A stretch of DNA of 32,500 bases from contig OY718806.1 in the NCBI GenBank assembly GCA_963070105.1, positions 8,850,365 to 8,882,864 of the forward strand, read 5' to 3'. Shown piece by piece: positions 13,301-23,096 of this stretch. A program made the position numbers and the translations under genes. The notes under the pieces were generated by a model that was not told the origin of the DNA, did not search any database, and saw only the letters and a list, made by a program, of their open reading frames with translations. The stretch comes from Litomosoides sigmodontis (Eukaryota > Nematoda > Chromadorea > Rhabditida > Onchocercidae). Position 1 is the first letter of the stretch, and each line of letters begins with the position of its first letter.

Positions 13301-16300
13301 AGATGTTAGTGTTTTATAAGTTGGGAATTCGGTGTTCTTTAGATGTCTCAAGAATCAAGCTTGCTTACCTGCAAAATTTTTTCTGGTTAATGATAAGGAA
13401 TTTAATAAATGACTTGACCACTCTATGAAATTTGTGTAGCGTTTCACTTTTTAAATTCATAGTCCCAAGGAAATGGTGACTATAAGTGCAGTGCGATGCT
13501 GTTGAATGTTCAGTAAATAAAGGAGTGGAGGCACTGTGACACTGAGTGCGTTTGAAACAGTCTTAACATGTGACGGATATCGTTTTTTGTATGAGTAGTA
13601 GTAAGTAGTAAGTAAAACTAATGGTGCCGAATACATGGTGGCACCAAATCTCAATAATGCAAAGTACAATTTCAATCAACTCCAATACACATAACGGCGC
13701 TGATTAATTACTTTCTAGTGAAAATTTGTTTTGTTTTGCTTTACATTACCGTGTGATGAAAATAGCGAAAAAGGAAGTAATATTACAGAATCCCAGCCAT
13801 CTCATCACTTTCAACTCAATCTGATCTTCAAGGAAATGAAAAGGTTCATGAAACGGTGACTGAGAGTGATGAAAAGAAGAAACCGGAGGAGAACACTGCA
13901 GTGATTTCAGAAGCTGTGGCACCTTTGCCACCACGTGAGAATGAAAAGAACGATGAAGTATGTATTGCATGTTGTCACCGCATAGCAAGATCTTTCCTGA
14001 TACATAACAGCAAAACATTCCACGATAAAACTGTACCATTTTCCTCATATACAGCTGTCAGTTTATCATTTTGAGCTGTATTATCATGGCCAGTATCATT
14101 CGAACTCATTAGAAGTTCGAATGGGGAAGATCATTGTCATTCGAACTTATAATCACTTATTAAAAATTTTTTTTTAACTCATTCATCGTTTTCCGTTTTT
14201 TCCTGATGTTTAAAGTTTTGAATTAATTTTTAGCTAGCTAGAGCGGAAGAAAAACAACGAGAGATCGTGGATGATGATGTTGATGCGGAGGAGGAGAAAC
14301 CCATCGATAAATCGCCAGGTAGCTAAAATTTTTAGTTCTTTCCCTCAAATGCAACAGTCTTGTGATTTCTAAGGTGGATGTGCAAAATAAGTGTTCAAAT
14401 AAAACGAATGACTTGGTGAAATGGTCTGCAGTAGGATGAGCATGAAATGTGAACTTTTCGAAAGTGAAATCTACATTTTATTGGAGTTGATTCTTTGATT
14501 GCTCCTGCAAGCAAGTTCTTTATTGCATTTGATTCAGATGGACGATTTCTGAAATTTGACGAAGAGCTGGGACGTGGATCGTTCAAGACTGTTTACCGTG
14601 GCCTGGATACGGAAACAGGAGTTGCAGTTGCATGGTGTGAACTTCAAGAAAGCAAGCTAAACAAGGCTGGTTTACATCTAGAAACAATAATTTGATTGTT
14701 CTAAAATTATTTCTGCATTAAACTTTGATGAGTCATGATGCATGCTCTTTGCTGGTATGTTGAGTAACCGTGAAACTGTTTCACCAATTAAAACAGTCTC
14801 TACGTTAGCGAAATATTCCTAAATACTCTTAAATCTTAGTTGATTCTTTCATCTTTGTTGTAATTTTATTTCATAGTTTTACAGCATTGTATTCAGCATT
14901 CATTAGATTTTAGATTGTCATTTTATCGGTTTTTTTTATTGCAAACTTTTTGAGCCAAAAAGATGTCGTTGTAGAGCACAATTTGAACAGGCAAATAAGT
15001 TTGCGATAAATATTTCAATAGATTGAAATAACGAAATGGTATTCATGTAAATAATATTCTGTTTGGTGCTACAAACAAATGCTTTTTTTTTGCTAACAAG
15101 ACAGTTTGTTTAGGCAGAACGGCAACGTTTTCGAGAGGAAGCCGAAATGCTAAAGGGCTTGCAACATCCCAATATTGTGCGATTTTACGATTATTGGGAA
15201 AGGCAGGATCATACTGGTAAGAAAAGGTAATCCATGCTATTTTGATTGAGCTTGTTTTCGCACTTTTGCCATGATGAACAAGCTTATGCCCTGCAGATGA
15301 TCGAGTATAAATGATTTTTTATGTTTTGAATTGCAAATTCTAGTTTTATCATGTTGTGAACAGCAACGGTTTAAGGCCATGTAATTTTTAAATCATGGAG
15401 CGTAATTTAAATGATTTGTGAGACAAAAAAAAAACTCATAACGGAAGCACTCTTTTCTTTTATTTTATGTGTGCAGCGGTAGGCTATGATAAGGAATGAT
15501 GTTTAGGTACATTGTACTGGTGACAGAGTTGATGACCTCGGGAACGCTAAAAATGTATCTGAAACGGTTTAAACGGATAAACATAAAGGTTAGAGTAAAC
15601 GTAAACATTTATAGCGATATATTTTTGGTGCAGAGCCATCGATAGAAGTGAGAGTAATCAGTTTGGTAGTGCGTTATTGAAAATGCAGTGGAAGAGGAAT
15701 AAGTATCATTGGTTGAAAATGGAACAAATTATTGTCTTTTAGGTGTTGAAGTCATGGTGTCGCCAAATTCTGAAGGGACTTTCCTTTCTTCATTCACGTA
15801 ATCCACCGGTAATTCACAGAGATCTCAAATGTGATAATATTTTTATCACAGGCACAACGGGAAGTGTTAAAATTGGCGACTTGGGATTAGCAACCCTAAA
15901 AAACAAATCGTATGCGAAAAGTGTCATCGGTGAGAAATATTTTTACGTTTTATTGTCCCTATCGACTATTCATGAATTCGTAGACTTTGTTCTCAACGAT
16001 GTTTGTTGTGATGAGATCATTTCCAGGAACGCCAGAATTTATGGCGCCTGAAATGTATGAAGAAATGTATGATGAAAGCGTTGATGTATACGCATTTGGA
16101 ATGTGTTTGTTGGAAATGGTTACTGGTGAATATCCGTATAGCGAATGCCAATTTCCTGCTCAGATTTATCGTAAAGTAACTACAGTAAGTTTCATCTGTC
16201 ATGTAATGCTTCGTTAATTTCGGTTTTGAGCATTTTCATTATGAATGTTTGAGCAAATTCAGGCATTCACTCAATGTCAGAATTTGCTCGCAATGTTTTA

Positions 16301-19300
16301 GTCATGAATTTAAGATAAGGACAAGTATCCATTCATTTATGTATAAACGAGACTTGTATATGAGTCTCTTTATGTGCGTAGGTGGTGTAAATTGCTTATT
16401 TGCCATTGCAGGGTGTGAAGCCAGAATGCTTCAGCAGAATACCCCAGCAATATCCTGAAATTCGGGAGATTATTGACCGATGCATACGGGTTCGCCGTGA
16501 AGAAAGGTATAAAGCACTTTTGATATGAAATTATTAATCTCCAGTTTTTTTGGTTTACTCAGATAAAAATGAAGTTTAGGTAATGGAATATCACCGCTTA
16601 ACATTAGTATTTTCCAGATCAACTGTCAAACAGCTGTTATCGGATGACTTCTTCACACCAGAAGAGCTGATCGGTATACGGGTTGAAATAAAAAACCGAG
16701 ATGCAGATCTCAGTGATATTAATTCTGAGGTAATTTATTTCGTTTTTATGGTATAATGTTTAGGCTACATCACTTCGTAGACACTTAATAAGCTGCAGAA
16801 TTTATTTGATTCAAAACTGTTTCACTGAAACTTAAAATTTTCTAGATTCAAATGCAGTTAAGAGTGTTTGATGAAAAAAAGCGGAAGCAATATCATTTTA
16901 AAGAAAATGAAGGGTTGCAATTTGCTTTTGATATTGAAACTGATAAGGCGGAAGAAGTAGTGCAACAAATGATTGAACAGCAGCATATTCCTGAAGAAGA
17001 TACGCGCATGATTACGAAGCTTATCAAGGACAAGGTTTGATTCGATTATTTTATGCAGAAATTTAACCATTGTCTTATAATATGCCAAGATTGGTGTAAT
17101 TTTTTCTCAAAATTTAGGTTGAAGCATTCAAACGTGATCGTGAATTCCGACATGCGGAACTGAAACGTTTACGGGAAGAGGAACAGAGAAAGCAAGAGGA
17201 AGAAGCAATTCGTAACGAAATGCTGCTGAGAGCTCGAGAAAAGGAGCGCATGGTAGGTGATGTCGTCTGGATGCATTTTAGTATTTTTCTGCTTTTATTT
17301 TAGTCAATCGATGTAGTTAAAAGTTTTGGAATCATTTTTTTATCATTTTCAACGTAGCAAAAACTTATGTTTTGGTCGGATAGTGTTACCAGCTGGAAGG
17401 ATTTCTTTTAAAAGGAGAAAAGTTCCTGCGCAAACATAAGATTGGTTTTTGACAAAATGAAGATCTTGACGAGAATAGCTCACACATTGGCTTATAGTAG
17501 AGTGTTCGACAAAAATAGTTTGAGAAAAATTTGTCGCAGCTTTATCTGATATCTAACATAAAGTTTGGATGCACCGAGAAACAAAATGCGTAGTCTTTTT
17601 ATGTCTTGATAGTGGTGTGAATTTTAGTAAGGTTGAGTTGTTATTATGAATAGATATCATTCAGTGTCCCGATGTTTTGTTTTTCTTATTCAGGAACGCG
17701 AAGCAGCTGCGGCTTTGGAGCAACAGTCGCAACAACAATCACAGCAATTGCAGCAGCAACAACAGCAGTCACCAAAACTTCAGCAATTGCACCATGCCGG
17801 TGCACCACCGGAAAACGATGATCATCATGATGGACCTGTGAAACATAAGAAATCGAAGAAAAAAGTTGTGATCGAAGTGCTCCGTGTTGTCGCAGATGAA
17901 ACCAATCATCAACCAGTGAGCAGTTTTTGATGTTGTGGTTTCTATTTTAATGTTATCCAGATTTTATTTATTAATCCTTTTTAAATCAGTTTATTTAGGC
18001 ATCGGAAGAGGCCTTTTTCACCACCATAAATCTTCATTTATTCATTAAAGGAATTGAAGTTTGCATTTTATGGGCGAATGCTTTCCTATGTCATTCGATG
18101 TTTAGCACGGTTTTTTTTGTTTGTTTTGATTTCCGTCAAATATTATTCCAGCTGATCAGCTGCCGTCTTGATACATCGCACAAGACAGTTACGTTTCAGT
18201 TTGCACCGGATTCTGATAAGCCATCCGTGATCACGAAGAAATTGGTACGTGTTTTTGTCTGTTAACAGGAAATATGAACAATTGATTCTTAGCCGCATAA
18301 AACTTGAATGTCTCTCTGAGAAAGCACGTTATTTGCCTGTCTCTTCGTTAAAACCGAAATTTTGGAGTCCCACGATACTCATTCCTGTGTAAAACCTGGA
18401 AGTGACTTAGAGTTGGCAGATTTCCAATAGAAAATGAATGAAGAGAGAAGGCAGGAAATACAAAAGAAAAGAGAAAGGCAGGCAAAAGTTATTGTCACCC
18501 ATTACTATTCAAAATAGCACGCATGGCTCAAAAACCCTCGTTCCACGTGCTTTTGAAGTCGTGCTATTCGAATGTCAAGGTCATACATATGAAAAAGTTC
18601 CCCTGTTCCTTCTATTCATTTCTGTAGTGTCATGGATAGTACTTTTTGGTTTATTTCAGCTGGATCAAGATTGTTTAACGAATGCGCAAGTGGGAATTGT
18701 TATAGATCAACTCGAGAAAATCATTCAGGTGAAAACTGGTCTTTATATACCTGTGTCTTCAATTATATTCATACACTAAAGCCATTTCATGTTACTGTTC
18801 ATATATATTGTTCATTTCCAGATGACTAGTGCTGACCCAGTGAAAGCGGTTGGTGTCAAAATTATCAGTTTTTTGGATTCAACATCAGCAAACGCCGATG
18901 TCGAAGCGACAGTGAGCCAGTTGAACATTTCAGCTAATGTCATTGACTCTTCAGATAATGTGGGGGAACCAAACGGATCACTAGCAACTGCATCCTCTCT
19001 ACAAAATTTTCAGGACATTCAGCCTCTGCCAACATTGAAAAATCAATCGCTTGATCAAACGGTGGCAAATTCTCCTGTCTTACAGGCGGTACCTGGTTTA
19101 ATTCCTATTTGGAAGTCTTTGAAACCATTCTAATTTTCTTTAAAGTAGTATGAGAAATTTTTAAGCAAAGGCTCAACGTAGAAGAAGTCATTAATTGCAA
19201 ATATTTCATACATTGCCATTTTTAGACACCAGAAACTACCGTATCGTCCATTTCAAGTTCATCAAAACCAGCTGCTTCTGTTTTGCAAAGTGCACCTGGA

Positions 19301-22300
19301 GTCGTGCACCTTCAGACACCTTCAACTCAATCACCTTCAGTTTCAGTTCCGCATACAGTTGCATCGAGCACAACAACAACTTCCAATATCGCAGCTCCTG
19401 CTCCAGCAGCAGCAGCAACCAAGACATCGCGTTTCTTGGTCACAAAATCGACTCTTCCTATTGATATTAGTAGTTCAGCTACTGTTCCATCTCTTAGTTC
19501 TAATATTCAAGAGCATACAGTAAGTACAAGCTACATCTTCGATAGTTGAATATTTAGCTAAGAAAAGTTATTCTATTGAACTCTTTATCGTATTGGAGGT
19601 GTAAACATTCACTGGAAGAGAAAGCGTTTGCATTAGCGGTGTGATTCTTTCTTTTTATCACCGAACCAGTAGCGGAGTTCTTTTTCAATAAGATTAATTA
19701 TGTTTCGTGAATAGACTCTTTGATTCCATATCATTTCTCGTCAACCTACGAAAGCTATTTGTTAATGCAAGCTTGTCCAGTGTTTTTTCATCGACAATGT
19801 CACTGCAAGCAGAAGAGCCCTCAGGTCTTACCTGCTATGTCCATTATTTGATCTTCGATCGAATAGTTGGGTCCGTAATCATCAGCCATTTTAAGGATTT
19901 GTCATTAAATTTAGAAAAATAAGGTAGAAAATATGAACTGCATTAATTAGAGTATTTCAAGCAAAATGATTCATTTAAACGGTTTAAAGGACCGATGTTC
20001 AAAATCGTTTTTGGCGCACATTATTTCTTCAGTTAACAGCATAGCAATAGCTTGATATTCAGTATTGTCATGTTTGAATACTGTAGGTTATTATCATCCC
20101 TGTAATATTTTCGAGGCTTTTACTAACTTTGTCGTTCACTGCTGTTTCTATCAATGAAATCACTATGGCGACAATAATATAGTAATCCAGTTAGTGAACT
20201 TCAGGCTAGTTAGTCTTTTACCTTTGGACGCTCTGCACTTCGCAGTTAGAATTTCTGTCGTATGCTTCTCATGAGTTCAACGGCCTACCGCTGTTGTAAA
20301 TATAATTATGTAATTAAGATATCTTGTCTCATCCTATGTGTTCGATAAGATCCTTTTTACTTGTCTTTTTTTTCAATTACCTTTGCATTTCGCGAAGCTT
20401 CTTTTTAAACATTTATCGGGTAGTTAAACTGTTGCTTCAAAGATCAGTAGCTAACATTTCCATGTAAGAGTTACATTAAAGTTGTTTTAAAAACATACCA
20501 AATAATCTTATTTTAAAGGTAAAGGATGCTCCGTCGGTCGCAGTTCCCGTTAGTAATAACAGTACATCAGCACCGTCAATCAATCTGTCGCAGACTGTAA
20601 ATCCATCAGCAACAGGTCTTCAGCATGTGCCAAGTGGCGAATCACGTACGACACTCAAAAAATTGGAGAGTGAACTTTGTAAAGTAAGCGGCGTAAATCC
20701 ACCAAATAACATCCCGAATGTGACGAATTCTACGTCGATTCCACCTCCTGATCTTCCTGCAGCATCTGGAAGTAAGAAAAAGATTCCACATTTCGAGCGG
20801 AATGAAACTACATTACAAAATCGTATCCTTATTCAAAAGTCGAAGATTACCAAGATTATTTAGTAACGATGGTGACCGGTGAGAATATGTTGTTGCATAT
20901 GATGTGCAATCCTGATCACTTGAGTCGTTTTCCATAGTCCTAATGAATTGGTCTCTGACAGTCATTTGAAGAACATTTCAGATATTCTGGTTTTTTTTTC
21001 AGGCTCGTTGCCCTGTACATCTTTACCACATACGCCATCCGTTTGTAGCAATTTGACGCATAATTTAACTGATTTAAATGACAAGTTGCTGGCGCTAAGT
21101 CAAAAAATGCAGGGCGAACAAATGGAAGAAGTTGGTAATCAAAGTAACGAGACTGTTACACCAATAACACAAGCACAACAATCTCCAGCAATCACACCTG
21201 TTATACCTAGTGGCACAACATTACCTTTGGTACCAACGACACTACCAAATATAGTATCTGGAACAATAACACCTGGCAAAACAAGTGCCACTCCGGAAGC
21301 CGGAATTCTTCATGTCGATACACTAAATGGACTTGCTGATGCTCTACAAAAGGTTATTTTGTTTTCCCTCATTTGAATTAATGAATACTTACAGATGAAT
21401 TTATCAATTAATTTACTGTTTTTAGGTAATTCATGTTGAGCCTCGTGAAAGTGGTTCTGTTCCACCACTAGGCGTTGATACTGCAGGTCATATCACACCA
21501 TTACCTACTGAGCACCAGTCGCCGGGTACAACGAACGTGCATCATGCAGGTGTTGCGAATTTGCAAGATGTCAATATTGGAGTAGATAGGGTAAGTTACA
21601 CTGACAAGCTTCTATTGTTTGCTATGCAACTGACAACCATTTTTATATAAATATAGTGTAGAAATGAGGGGTATAATCGAAAAGGTTGATGTGTCATTGT
21701 ACACGTTTACAGTTTATCAATTAAAGCAATTCCTTGGGGTCAAGAAAAATTGAAACCGCATGTTGTTTCTTTTCTTTTGCTTCACTAGCGCTTGAAATGA
21801 GCCTGTTGTGAAAGCTCCCTAACAAATTTTGGTCCATTAATTTCATTTTTTTTTGATAATTAGTTGGTGAAACCATTTTTTTGCTGTTGTAGTACTGTTA
21901 AAGTTTCTTTTGGTCGAATTGCTTATTGTGCTTCTTTAGAAAGGCTTATGTTTAACAGTGGTAGCAGCAATACAGTTTTTAGCTGCAGGCTCATTACGAT
22001 TTTTTCGTGTGTTTTACCAGTTGCATCCTTTTCTATTTCATTTGCCAAAGGGACATTGATTTCATCTCTTATTTATTTTCCATGATTACCCTTTCTTGGA
22101 TACGAAACTGAATTAATTTTTATCGAAATTTCCTTTATGGTATATGTTAAGCTTAGAATGTAGAGTGAGTCCTTATTCATGTTTGAAGTTTCAGATTATG
22201 AGTAGTTTCATCCGTATTCATTTTCATCTCATGGTGCTATCTGCTCCTCATTAATTAAAAAAATGTTATTTCTTATCATTTCAAAATTACATTTCACTAC

Positions 22301-23049
22301 AGAGAACCGTGCATGTCAATCATACAACAAAGCATACGTCAGAAGATGTGAAGAGTGTAGGCAATGCAGGAGAAGGCGAAGGAGGAGGAAATCTAAAATC
22401 GGAGGATGGGAGTTATCTAGGGTTAGCAGCATCAAATGTTGCAAACGACGATGAAGCAACGCCGAATGTGCTTCCAGCAGTTACCCAAATGAACAATGGT
22501 ACCAATACGATGATATCGGATAATGGTGGTCCAGCAACGAATTCCGCTCCGTTAGCTAAATTCGAAAATTTGGAAACAGCGCTAACAACAACATTGGGTA
22601 CACATGGGTGTTGTCCAACAGTAGCTCATGCCGTTAATTCAACGCATCCAAATTATCGTGTCAATAATCTTGCAAGCACAGACAGTCAACAAACAAGCTT
22701 AACAGAACACTCATCGTTGGACGCAATCAGCAGTTCTTCCCAGCAACCTTACATTACGACGTCCGAGGGGTGCGAAGCAATGCAATCATCGAACGGTGAA
22801 CTTAGCTCAACAGTAGTACCTAAAGGAGCTGTATTTCATGTTGGTACACCACCACCAACATATTTCAGTGATTCGGCTAGTCAAACAGAGTTGATCAGTA
22901 CCCGTGATCCGCTCGATCATATGTTTAGTCCAACAACATCGTACAACTCCGACACTGATTTTCAGGTTTTTCCTCTTTTTTTTGTTTTATTGAAAGTACG
23001 GGCTTTTAATTTAATTAATCTAGAGGTGTGTACAAACTGGGAGGCCGTT

Positions 23050-23096
<47 letters not shown>

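Noticed and set aside
15217..15222. GTAAGA donor inside exon 7
   Set aside because: It looks strong, but using it breaks the frame with exon 8. The donor ten bases later restores the conserved RYIVLVTEL.
16858..17088. Minus-strand ORF opposite exon 13
   Set aside because: It is a shadow of the strongly supported CCT-like exon on the plus strand.
19236..19427. Minus-strand Leu-rich ORF opposite exon 19
   Set aside because: It is a shadow of the Gln/Ala/Ser codons of exon 19.
19707..19922. Possible cassette exon in wnk-1 intron 19
   Set aside because: It reads like a Ser-rich linker, but no acceptor gives the phase needed between exons 19 and 20.
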